A DNA stretch of 37,302 nt from Verrucomicrobiota bacterium (lineage in GTDB: Bacteria; Verrucomicrobiota; Verrucomicrobiia; Limisphaerales; JAKPVM01), in the NCBI GenBank assembly GCA_029572555.1, contig JAKPVM010000205.1:1-37302 (forward strand), written 5' to 3'. Shown here piece after piece: positions 25,999-34,731 of this stretch. The notes beneath the pieces were generated by a model. It saw only the letters and a list, made by a program, of their open reading frames with translations, had not been told where the DNA came from and ran no database searches. A program made the translations under genes and the position numbers. Every line of letters begins with the position of its first letter. The first letter of the stretch is position 1.

Positions 25999-26904
25999 TT
26001 ATTTAATCCAGTTAAAAAAACCGAGTTGTTCAAGGTCTGTTCGTAGTTGTTTTATCTGTTCAGAGGTAAGCGAACGAATCGGAAGGCGTGGCGCACCGAC
26101 ATTGATTCCGAGCATTCCCATTACTGCCTTTGAGGCGGTTAAGTAACCGTAACTTGATAAAAGTTTAATCAATTCAACAGAGCGAAACTGCTCTGTTTGA
26201 GCCTTTTCTAAATCACCGGCTAAAAACGAATTAATTAATCTATGATATAATGGCGCCGCAAAATTATAACTGCTTCCAACACCACCTTTTCCTCCAAGCG
26301 AAAGTGCTGCAAGCAACCATTCGTCTGTGCCATAAGGAATATCAAACTTCCAGTTGCAAGCCCGCAGACATAATTGATAGGACATAAGGTCGGAATTAGT
26401 GAACTTGATACCGACGAGATTAGGAATTTTTTCAGGGGCGCGTTTAAGAAATTCTGGCATAGAAAAACATACCCCGGTCAGGATTGGAATATCGTAAAAA
26501 TAAAACGGTGTGGAAGGTGCTGCGGAGGCGATTTTAGCGCACCAGTTTATTAAATCATCAAGTGCAATGGGTTTAAAATAAGATGGCGCCATTGTTGCTA
26601 TCGCATATACGCCGAGTTTTTCTGCTTCTGCCGCCAGCGCGCAAGAATCCGCAATACAGTTAGAACCAATATGAACAACAACTTTTAAGTCAGTACCTTT
26701 GGTTGCTTTCATCCAACGTCGGGCAAGTTGAAGTCGTTCTTCAAAAGTTAAAGAATGGCATTCGCCGGTGGTGCCATTAATGAAGACAGCCGTAATCTTG
26801 TTTATGAGCAGGTGATTTGCCTGTTTTTCTACAATATCAAGGTTCAATGCGCCATCTGAATCAAATGGCGTATGTGTAGCCGCAATGAGTCCTTTAAGTT
26901 TCAT
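25999..26904 (-). CDS. nanA: N-acetylneuraminate lyase (DapA/NanA family)
   Basis: This class I aldolase would cleave N-acetylneuraminate to ManNAc and pyruvate in the cytoplasm. The 301-residue (beta/alpha)8 barrel shows GTTGECHSL (44-52), the catalytic Tyr Y137 in FYFYDIP, the Schiff-base Lys K167 in VGIKFTN and the YGTDEW stretch (191-196). The G-x-D-E motif separates sialic-acid lyases from dihydrodipicolinate synthases. It has no signal peptide. It starts 8 bases after the MFS gene and stops 1 base before the sialidase ATG, so transporter, lyase and sialidase are on one message. Its placement between a sialidase and an AGE epimerase supports the lyase reading over other DapA-family activities. 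Confidence 0.93.
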   Translation of the reverse strand: MKLKGLIAATHTPFDSDGALNLDIVEKQANHLLINKITAVFINGTTGECHSLTFEERLQLARRWMKATKGTDLKVVVHIGSNCIADSCALAAEAEKLGVYAIATMAPSYFKPIALDDLINWCAKIASAAPSTPFYFYDIPILTGVCFSMPEFLKRAPEKIPNLVGIKFTNSDLMSYQLCLRACNWKFDIPYGTDEWLLAALSLGGKGGVGSSYNFAAPLYHRLINSFLAGDLEKAQTEQFRSVELIKLLSSYGYLTASKAVMGMLGINVGAPRLPIRSLTSEQIKQLRTDLEQLGFFNWIK

Positions 26905-26912
26905 ATTTAATT

Positions 26913-28163
26913 TTACGTTTTAGTTATTCCTTCTCCTTTTCCATAAACCAGTTCAGGTTTTGGGCGTATTAAGAGTACAAGAACTACGGATATAATCGCC
27001 GTAGTTGCAAAAACACCAAAAGTAACGTTCAAAGGGACATTATGGTCGCGTAAAAAACCGAACATCCAATCTGCTGCGCCACCGCAGCTTATGCTTACGA
27101 AGTTCATTATTCCGTAGCCAGTGGCGCGTAAATCCGATTTTACAATCTGGCATAGAATAGGCATATTGTTGCAATCAAAAAATCCCCAACCTAAACCGAA
27201 AATAATTAAAAAAACGATGGCAATAGCAAGCGTGTTTGCGTTTCCAACACCAAACATAGCTGGAACAATTAGGCTCATTCCGATTGCGCTTACATAAATT
27301 CTGCCGCGAATATTTCGATGCATCCACTTATCGGCAATCCAACCGCCTATGATGACACCTACTATTGCCGCGCACTGCCAGTAAATCGTAGCAGATACGC
27401 CGGCTTTACCCTGTCCAATGTTGTATCGTTCTTTCAAAATTGCAGGCATCCAATCTCGCACAACCCATCCTGCAATTGCTGGTAATGTAAAATAAAGGAC
27501 AAGAAGAATGAACGAACCATTGGTTAGCAAAGAGCGCAATGAATTCAACACCGACGGTTTTGCTGTCCTGTCTATAAAATTATTATTTTTAGGCGCATCT
27601 TTGATGGAAAATATCAAAGGAATTGCATAAACAATCCCAACTATTCCGCAAATATTAAAAGCCCCGCGCCAGCCAATCGATGAATCAGCCACATATCCAC
27701 TAAAACCTCCTATGATAACTCCAAGGTAGATAGCCATTTGATGCATTCCTACTGCGCGAGACCGTGTCTCTCCTGTGTGATAATCTGAAATTAACGCAAG
27801 CGCAGCAGGAATGTAAAATGCCTCGCTGACACCCATCAAAGAACGAACCCATAACAAGCCTTCATAAGACTTAATATGACCGGTAGCGAATGTTACCGCC
27901 GACCAGACAAACAAGCTTGCGCAGATTGTAAATCGCTTGCTGAATCTATCGGCAATATAACCGCCAATTGGACTAAATATAGCATATACCCACTTAAATT
28001 GTCCGAGCATCCGGCCCCAGTTTGCATCTGAACCGATATCGGTAATATCCAACATTAGGGAAAACTTCATTGCAGCAAGCATCTGACGGTCTAGATAATT
28101 CAACAATGCAACAGGCATCAGCAAAACCACGACAATCCAGATATATTTACTCTTTTTATCCAT
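26913..28163 (-). CDS. MFS transporter, probably for sialic acid
   Basis: This 416-residue polytopic inner-membrane protein has about 12 hydrophobic segments. It belongs to the anion:cation symporter-like branch of the major facilitator superfamily, as shown by the N-terminal LNYLDRQML (21-29), the loop 2-3 motif GGYIADRFSKRF (67-78) and MGVSEAFYIPAALALISDYH further on. Members of that branch carry organic acids such as hexuronates, so a sugar acid like N-acetylneuraminate is a reasonable substrate. The assignment rests on its position, 8 bases upstream of the lyase. It starts after a 71-base gap, the longest in the unit, which contains a 13-base palindrome (28221-28233). It would replace the TRAP, SSS or NanT transporters found in better known sialic-acid loci. 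Confidence 0.85.
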   Translation of the reverse strand: MDKKSKYIWIVVVLLMPVALLNYLDRQMLAAMKFSLMLDITDIGSDANWGRMLGQFKWVYAIFSPIGGYIADRFSKRFTICASLFVWSAVTFATGHIKSYEGLLWVRSLMGVSEAFYIPAALALISDYHTGETRSRAVGMHQMAIYLGVIIGGFSGYVADSSIGWRGAFNICGIVGIVYAIPLIFSIKDAPKNNNFIDRTAKPSVLNSLRSLLTNGSFILLVLYFTLPAIAGWVVRDWMPAILKERYNIGQGKAGVSATIYWQCAAIVGVIIGGWIADKWMHRNIRGRIYVSAIGMSLIVPAMFGVGNANTLAIAIVFLIIFGLGWGFFDCNNMPILCQIVKSDLRATGYGIMNFVSISCGGAADWMFGFLRDHNVPLNVTFGVFATTAIISVVLVLLIRPKPELVYGKGEGITKT

Positions 28164-28220
28164 TAGTCATCTTTGTTATTATGCGATAAATTCAGGTTCG
28201 TTTTTTATATTAGTGATTAA

Positions 28221-28233
28221 GTTATTAAATAAC
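28221..28233. promoter_or_regulatory. 13-base palindrome upstream of the transporter gene
   Basis: GTTATTAAATAAC has perfect six-base arms around one central base. It lies 57 bases upstream of the MFS start in the widest internal gap of the sialic-acid unit, a typical place for an operator. Being AT-only apart from its ends, it could be chance. No second copy was noted. Confidence 0.25.
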
Positions 28234-28234
28234 A

Positions 28235-29293
28235 CTATTTATCGTTATTCTTAATTTCCAACACCCATACCTCAGGCGATCGAACACCAGGACGCATCTC
28301 TCCTGATGGGAATACATACTTTCCATCCCAGAAAACCGCAGGCAAAGTTGCGCGGGCAAACGGCGCTTTGCCGACCTCTTTCCATCTGTTCTCTACTGCA
28401 TTGTAGACCAGAATTTTATTTGAAAATCCCGGATGTTTCCACACAGGCTGAAAACCGACTTGTGAACCATCGTCTCCTGTAATAACATAAAAAGTCGAAT
28501 TAACCACAGGGGCAGGGCAAGGTGCAGCAACCGATGGCATAGGTAGGTCTGCTTTTTTACGCCATCCCGTTTTTAGCTGATACATCCAGGTATCTTTTAA
28601 ATATTCGCGAGAAGCCTTTCCGTTATTGCTGACTATTGCAGCTCCACCTGCGACAAAAAATGCGTCATTAATCCCTGCTGCAACGGGAAATAATCTCGGC
28701 TTACCCGGACACTTTTCAAGTTCGCGCCATCCAAGTTTTGAGGAAGCCATATCAATGGCAAACAACCGATTTAACGCAGACTTTTCACCCGGTTCCTCTG
28801 AACCGCCAAACACATATATAACGCTGCCGACTTTTGCGCCGCTCATATTTGCAATATTAATTGGCAAAGATGGGAGAGAATCGATTTTTAGTTTGCCGCC
28901 TACTACTTTCAATAAGAAACAATTTGAATAATGCCTGATAGCGTCGCTACCGCCGATGCATACAACCCCTGCTGGTGTGGTTATTGATACCCCATAACCA
29001 AGAGGGCGAGGCAATTTTCCGATTGTTTTCCAATTTCTATCAATATAGGCATATACATCATCATACCAGACTTTTTTACCATTTTCCCAGGGCTTTTTAT
29101 CAGGAAAATTAGCGCCGCCAGCCACCAGCAAATAACCATCGCTTACACCTGCGAAACAACCTGCAAACCCCTCTTTATCGGGTAATGATGGCAACTGACT
29201 CCATACAATTGAGTATTCTACTTTTTCTTGAGAATATGAATTAACGGTTATCATAAAAATAAAAATCCATAATTTATAGTCTTTGAATTTCAT
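28235..29293 (-). CDS. Kelch-repeat mutarotase-like protein (NanM-related)
   Basis: This exported six-bladed kelch propeller is related to N-acetylneuraminate mutarotases, which speed alpha to beta anomer conversion of sialic acid after its release. The signal peptide is MKFKDYKLWIFIFMITVNSYS. The diagnostic stretch LVAGGANFPDKKPWENGKK occurs early, followed by kelch motifs VCIGGSDA, VIYVFGGSEEPG, FFVAGGAA and FYVITGDDGSQVG. The 352-residue form starts at the ATG at 29293, overlapping the stop of the giant upstream gene by 4 bases (ATGA), so translation is coupled. A longer frame reaching back to 29347 lies inside that gene. It resembles the cyclically permuted mutarotase group as much as E. 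coli NanM, so the exact sugar is inferred from the neighbours. Confidence 0.87.
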   Translation of the reverse strand: MKFKDYKLWIFIFMITVNSYSQEKVEYSIVWSQLPSLPDKEGFAGCFAGVSDGYLLVAGGANFPDKKPWENGKKVWYDDVYAYIDRNWKTIGKLPRPLGYGVSITTPAGVVCIGGSDAIRHYSNCFLLKVVGGKLKIDSLPSLPINIANMSGAKVGSVIYVFGGSEEPGEKSALNRLFAIDMASSKLGWRELEKCPGKPRLFPVAAGINDAFFVAGGAAIVSNNGKASREYLKDTWMYQLKTGWRKKADLPMPSVAAPCPAPVVNSTFYVITGDDGSQVGFQPVWKHPGFSNKILVYNAVENRWKEVGKAPFARATLPAVFWDGKYVFPSGEMRPGVRSPEVWVLEIKNNDK

Positions 29294-32200
29294 TTTATTG
29301 GTGTTGTGGAAGTGAGACGGTAGAAACAAGATTTGTTTGTTGTGCAATGTGAAAAATATTCAATCCGATTTGTTATTCTCGCTTCATAAAAAATAATTGA
29401 ATCCCATCGCCTGCCAATAGAATCAGTGTACTCCAGATAATATGAACGTCCAGCATACAGTATGAATTTAATTATATGGTTATTCCCAAAAAAAGGTTCT
29501 GCTTGTAGTGAGAGGTAACTATTTGCGTCGAGAGGGTGTGAACCTGCAAAATATTCATTTTTGTTTGATACGCCATCGCCATCTGGGTCGTTAATGTCAT
29601 CAGGCATTGTTAAATCTGTGCCAAATGCCGCCTCCCAAACGTCTGGCAGTCCGTCGTTGTCAATATCAAGTGAGACTCCCGGCGATGAAACTGCCGCCAC
29701 CCAGTTTGTCGGTTCGCTGCCAAAAATATTTGGATTAATGCGATGCAAACTAAATCCTGTCCCATCGGCGGCAATAGGCCAGGGTGCCATATCATTGTAT
29801 CTAACTTCATCTATAACATTAAAATAAACAGCGCCATTGGTATCCGAAGCAACAGGTTTATATATTGAGAGCGTTTCTCCGTCATTTTGCAGGTTGCCAG
29901 TAAAAGGACCAAATATTTGAACATTTTCATCAACGGCAAAAGCCGTCCGAAAATCAGGTGGATTTGTTGCGACGACCAGCAACATACCGCCGGGTGCTAA
30001 CCATACGTTCTCTGGAAACACAAATCCTGCTCCGTTGATTTTCCATCTATTAGTGGGATTTTGAGCGTCAAATAACGGCACTGTATTTGAGGAAATATTT
30101 GCCAGTTCAATATATTCTATGCCGTTGACAGCAGGGTGATACATTATTTCATTAATGATAATAGGTCCTGTTTTAGCGCCCACGTTTGGTTGTCCCGGAG
30201 TCAATGTTTTTTGCGGTAAAAATAATTCCTCTCCAATAGAGTTCACAATCCGTCCTATGCTAATAGCGGGCTCGATAGCGTTAAATGCAAATCCATGAGT
30301 ATATCCTGTTAGGTTTCCATCTACATCGGCGCTAAACAGATAAATATTATCTCCGAAAGGTGAAAATGTAAAATTGGCATAACTTGCTATGTTTGAATTA
30401 AGGATATGTATATATCCCATTGCAGGGATGACAGTATTTGATGGTATTCTATATTTTTGTCGAAGTAATTTGTCGTTTGTTATGAACCAGCCGCTAATAT
30501 CTACTGCTTCTTTATTAGGATTATATAATTCAATGAAATCGGCAGACGCATCGGAATAACTAAGAAGGACTTCATTTATAAACACAGGACTGACATAAGG
30601 CGGCGGGGCATCAATGCCTGGCGAACCGCCTATTTGACCGCTTGCCCGCCAGCGGTCTGGTCTGTCCGGCGCTTGATATTCATTTGGTGAAACCTGAACG
30701 AGCGAAAATCCATAGCCCGCAGCTGCGACAGGCCACGGCAAATCGTTGTTGTAAGTTATTGAAAAAATCGTTGTTCCATCAAAGGCGCTCAATGTAACAG
30801 TTTCACCTTTATTATCCAGCTTGCCTGAATAAACGCCGTTTATAATGATACCGGGATATTTTAACTGCATTGCGTCAGGGTTGCGCGCTAATAGGAAAAA
30901 GTCTCCGGGTTCAAGGAATGTTCCGTTCGTAAATGTAAATGTTATCCCTGATGTGAATGTTAAGCCGCTTAGGTTCAGAGTATTCGTCCCAATATTCTTG
31001 AGTTCAATAAATTCAAAATTATCGCCTGATAGTTCGCCCATTGCTGGCGGGTCATACATTAATTCTGTAAGGACAAGCGTATTAAAATCTTGTTGAATAA
31101 AAAATATTACATCAGCAAGACCGCTCCAGTTCGTCCCATTGAGGACTCGCGCTTTTATAATTGTGGTGTTGTTTAAAACAATTGCTTGTTGCCACGACTG
31201 AGCAGATTGCGAGATTGCGCCTCCTGATGATCGGGGGTCGGAACCATCAACAGTATAATAGATAACCCCGGCGGGATTAGGATTTGTGAGTATAACAGTA
31301 AAACCATTCGTAATTTGTCCACCTTGCTTATTAAATAGCGGCATCTTCAAGAATTGCGCATCTATCGCTGACGCCCGATTTGTTAGCCATAATTTAAAAG
31401 CAGCAATTCTTTGGGCAAAATCGGTCATACCTTCCCGAGCCGGCACAATAGCGGTAATTTCATTCGTTTGGCGGTCAACAATTGCAAGTAGACTTGCATC
31501 AGAAAGTGCGCCCATTCGCAGTTTTTGCCATTTATCTATGTAAGCCTGATAAAAGTCCGGGTCTGTGAACAATCTGGTATAAAACAAACGGTCGCGAACC
31601 CAATCCAAATTTGCAGACGGATTGCTGCTTGTCGGATTTTTATTATAGGAACGGTCAAAGTCCCATATTGGTCCATATTTTAATTTTGCAGAAGACGATT
31701 CTCGAACTATGTAAGTGCTTAAAACTTCGGCGTCCTGGTTTTTAGGAAAATTTTGCAAAATGTAGTGGTGCACCCAGTTCTCCACATCTATATAAGATTT
31801 GTATCCAACAATAGGATCGCGGTAGTTTTGGCTATATAACGCCACATCAAAGGCGCGAACATAATTCTCAATAGCATTTCGTTGAGCGGATGTAATCTCC
31901 CAGCCTTTCGGCGACTCAAAATTAAAAAACGAGTGATAATAATTCGGCATATCATCATTTGCAGGATCAATCCCACTTGAATCAGTTTGAACGGTTCCAC
32001 TGAATAGATACCTTTTACCTTTGTACCCGCGTGGATTATCATTTGGCGTTTGCAATATACCATCTGGGCCAGCAGTGTGAAAATGTCTCGGGATTATGCT
32101 TCCTATTGTTGAACCGGGTGGAAGCGCGTCCATTCTATCAACATTAATCATCCATCCGCCTGTTAAACCATCATCAGATAATTTTGGAATGTCTACTCTG

Positions 32201-34719
32201 TCTTTGTCTACTTTGATTTTTTCCATCAGAATGAAAAGCCCGGCATAATTACTCATACTAATTGCGCCGCCGTTGGTGTTGATAAAGACCTCCACAAATC
32301 TGGTTCTTGGCGCATAGTAGCCGGAGAGATTTGCTAGTTCATATATAAATGAATTATGGATAAGCGCAGCATCAAAGTCCCGACTGCCTGTTGGACTTTT
32401 CCAGCTTGGACCGTATAAAACCCAATCGCTTTCAGGCGGCATCCCTAACAATGATCCTTTTTTATCTGTGTTTTCTCCGTCGTTCCAGAGTTCAAGTGAA
32501 TATGATTTTTTTGTATTGTTAAAGGCACTTGAACCGCGTAATCGGATCCCCGTCCTAAAAGCCGTTGATGGTAGTTCGGCAAATTCGGTTGTGTTTGATG
32601 CATTCCGGTCTAAAATCAGTAGCCCGGCAGATTGGTGTTCTACTTGCACAACATCGCTGCCATCACCGTTTGGACCGCGACCGCTAACACCGGGGATTTC
32701 TCCTTTGCCAAAATTGTGTATTGTTAAAATCGGCAGAGGCGATGTAAAATTTATTAAGTCTGGACTTATTTTTACATACTGTTTTGTTTTCACCTCAGAT
32801 TGTGAATATCCAGGTCGGTATGCTCGGGCGCGGATTTCAGTTGAGTTGGTAATTATTATCTGACCGTCGTACAGTGTTCCGTTTGATTTATCAGGGATTG
32901 AGCCATCAATAGTATAATAAATCTTTGCGTCTGGAATCGTGTTGCTCAATGTAAGTGTAAGAGTATTGTGGAAAAATTGACTGCTTGGAAAAAATTCTGT
33001 CGCAGGAAGCGGCGGTAGTACTCCGGTTGTATTATTAGAACCGGGGGTTGGTGTGCTGAATAAAACATTAGTGTAGTAGGATTTAAACCCATTTAATTCT
33101 GCAGATAATAAACAACGTTTTGAGTTGGTTGAATAGGTCAACATCTGGATAGCAAGTATATTTGTGCCGGATATAAGATTTGTTATTGCTGATGACAAAT
33201 CGATAATTTCATCTTGCAACGCAAAAATATCATTGCGATTGGTTAAAGCGGTTGAATTCCAGGTAAGAATATCTGGCGCGTTTTGCCGGGCAACTTCAAT
33301 GCCGTTAAGGTATGCTACAAAACCATCGTCATATTTAATTCGTATTACAAGGGAGTTCAGTCCTGAATATTCATCAGACATTACAAATGGGATTCTAACA
33401 TAGAAAGAGGTTTTACCAGCCAATTCATTGCGTAAATCTGTTTTTATTAAACTTCCGTAAAGATTATCTTCCATATCCGGGGCATAAGCGCCGGGCTGAA
33501 GCCGAATATAATCAATCATCCATTGACCATTATTGCCTGTGCTTGAATTATCTCCGATGAACAAAGCATTATTGCCAGCGGCTATTGTGGTTGATGGTGT
33601 CAATGGATTTCCAGCCGGATTAATGAGGACATTATCTCGCCATACCCAACAGTTGGCACCTTCACGAACTATTCTGAAGATGTGCTGTCTATCGGTGTTA
33701 TCTTGTTTTCCAAGTAATAAAGAAGATACTGTTCCCCACGATTGTCCATAACGTCGTATATTGAGCCACGGTGCAATGTTGTTTCCTTTTGAGGCAACAA
33801 AACTTAAAGTTCCATAGGCGCCCTCTGTTCCATTAGTGAATACCTGAACGCTGAATTCAGCGGTGAAATTGGTACCAAATTGGCTTCTCCAGATACTCCT
33901 GTCAAAATTAGCGTCGCAAGTCATACCATTAGTTCCAATCGCAATTCCGTTGGATATAGTTGGAAAATTTATACCCGACCAATCATTGGTTTTATTGTTA
34001 TCAAGGTCTTGTGAATAAGGCGCAACATCCATTTCATAACGAAAAGCAAAAACGGTTGAATCAAGTTTGTTAGTTAGTGGTGTATATCCTACTACACCAA
34101 TATCGAAGCCTACAGTTGATATGCCTCTGTTCCAATTGCTATCATCAAAAGGTTCTCCGCCAGTCCAGGAAAAAACCGCCAATTCATTTGTCGGCGCAAA
34201 TACCATCATTACTGTATTTGAATTGATTAACTTGAATTCTTCCAATGCCAACCCTGAACCAAATGAGATGTTTTCTTCAAGCGCCGGATAAGAATTGAAA
34301 GCTTGTAATATCGTAGTGCAATCCGGCGCAACAAGGGCAAGGTATCCGCCATTTTTGTTTAGCCGAAAATTTGTATGTAATTGCGACTCAGCATTTGTAA
34401 GGTTTCTACCGGAGGCAAACACGATTAAATATCCGCCGTCAGGAATAATTACACCGTCAGGAAACCGCCATTTTGTTAATGAATCTTGATTGTCTGTTAA
34501 ATAATAACCGCCAATATTAAAACTGCCCGGACCAGAATTATATATTTCAATCCAATCTGATGACTCTCCGAAATCGTCAAGGAGAAAAGATTTGTTTTGA
34601 GCCATAAATTCTGTGATGAACGGAGTGGATAAAACCATCCCGTTCACCATCAAGAAACAGATTAACAACATTATGCGAATCAACTCTCTTGATTTTTTAG
34701 ATAAGCCACAAATTTTCAT
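29290..34719 (-). CDS. Giant secreted lamin-tail/CotH-kinase multidomain protein
   Basis: This 1809-residue protein has an N-terminal signal segment (about 12-31). Domains in approximate order are: lamin-tail domain 1 (32-135); a beta-sandwich interrupted by a lectin-like insert (about 160-560); a chitobiase/hexosaminidase C-terminal-type module with IYYTIDGSIPDKSN (about 570-650); a CotH-type atypical kinase region (about 700-1110) with RGSSAFNNTKKSYSLE and the metal-site KYGPIWDFDRSYNKN near 1020; a second such module with VIYYTVDGSDPRSSGG (1135-1210); and lamin-tail domains 2 to 4 (about 1208-1330, 1376-1460, 1517-1620). The DIDNDGLPDVWE and DPDGDGVSNKNEY segments (from 1684) are calcium-binding-like. 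It is surface or secreted, with target unknown. It follows the Ig/LamG gene by 12 bases and overlaps the kelch gene by 4. Confidence 0.88.
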   Translation of the reverse strand: MKICGLSKKSRELIRIMLLICFLMVNGMVLSTPFITEFMAQNKSFLLDDFGESSDWIEIYNSGPGSFNIGGYYLTDNQDSLTKWRFPDGVIIPDGGYLIVFASGRNLTNAESQLHTNFRLNKNGGYLALVAPDCTTILQAFNSYPALEENISFGSGLALEEFKLINSNTVMMVFAPTNELAVFSWTGGEPFDDSNWNRGISTVGFDIGVVGYTPLTNKLDSTVFAFRYEMDVAPYSQDLDNNKTNDWSGINFPTISNGIAIGTNGMTCDANFDRSIWRSQFGTNFTAEFSVQVFTNGTEGAYGTLSFVASKGNNIAPWLNIRRYGQSWGTVSSLLLGKQDNTDRQHIFRIVREGANCWVWRDNVLINPAGNPLTPSTTIAAGNNALFIGDNSSTGNNGQWMIDYIRLQPGAYAPDMEDNLYGSLIKTDLRNELAGKTSFYVRIPFVMSDEYSGLNSLVIRIKYDDGFVAYLNGIEVARQNAPDILTWNSTALTNRNDIFALQDEIIDLSSAITNLISGTNILAIQMLTYSTNSKRCLLSAELNGFKSYYTNVLFSTPTPGSNNTTGVLPPLPATEFFPSSQFFHNTLTLTLSNTIPDAKIYYTIDGSIPDKSNGTLYDGQIIITNSTEIRARAYRPGYSQSEVKTKQYVKISPDLINFTSPLPILTIHNFGKGEIPGVSGRGPNGDGSDVVQVEHQSAGLLILDRNASNTTEFAELPSTAFRTGIRLRGSSAFNNTKKSYSLELWNDGENTDKKGSLLGMPPESDWVLYGPSWKSPTGSRDFDAALIHNSFIYELANLSGYYAPRTRFVEVFINTNGGAISMSNYAGLFILMEKIKVDKDRVDIPKLSDDGLTGGWMINVDRMDALPPGSTIGSIIPRHFHTAGPDGILQTPNDNPRGYKGKRYLFSGTVQTDSSGIDPANDDMPNYYHSFFNFESPKGWEITSAQRNAIENYVRAFDVALYSQNYRDPIVGYKSYIDVENWVHHYILQNFPKNQDAEVLSTYIVRESSSAKLKYGPIWDFDRSYNKNPTSSNPSANLDWVRDRLFYTRLFTDPDFYQAYIDKWQKLRMGALSDASLLAIVDRQTNEITAIVPAREGMTDFAQRIAAFKLWLTNRASAIDAQFLKMPLFNKQGGQITNGFTVILTNPNPAGVIYYTVDGSDPRSSGGAISQSAQSWQQAIVLNNTTIIKARVLNGTNWSGLADVIFFIQQDFNTLVLTELMYDPPAMGELSGDNFEFIELKNIGTNTLNLSGLTFTSGITFTFTNGTFLEPGDFFLLARNPDAMQLKYPGIIINGVYSGKLDNKGETVTLSAFDGTTIFSITYNNDLPWPVAAAGYGFSLVQVSPNEYQAPDRPDRWRASGQIGGSPGIDAPPPYVSPVFINEVLLSYSDASADFIELYNPNKEAVDISGWFITNDKLLRQKYRIPSNTVIPAMGYIHILNSNIASYANFTFSPFGDNIYLFSADVDGNLTGYTHGFAFNAIEPAISIGRIVNSIGEELFLPQKTLTPGQPNVGAKTGPIIINEIMYHPAVNGIEYIELANISSNTVPLFDAQNPTNRWKINGAGFVFPENVWLAPGGMLLVVATNPPDFRTAFAVDENVQIFGPFTGNLQNDGETLSIYKPVASDTNGAVYFNVIDEVRYNDMAPWPIAADGTGFSLHRINPNIFGSEPTNWVAAVSSPGVSLDIDNDGLPDVWEAAFGTDLTMPDDINDPDGDGVSNKNEYFAGSHPLDANSYLSLQAEPFFGNNHIIKFILYAGRSYYLEYTDSIGRRWDSIIFYEARITNRIEYFSHCTTNKSCFYRLTSTTPIK

Positions 34720-34731
34720 TCACACAAAAGT

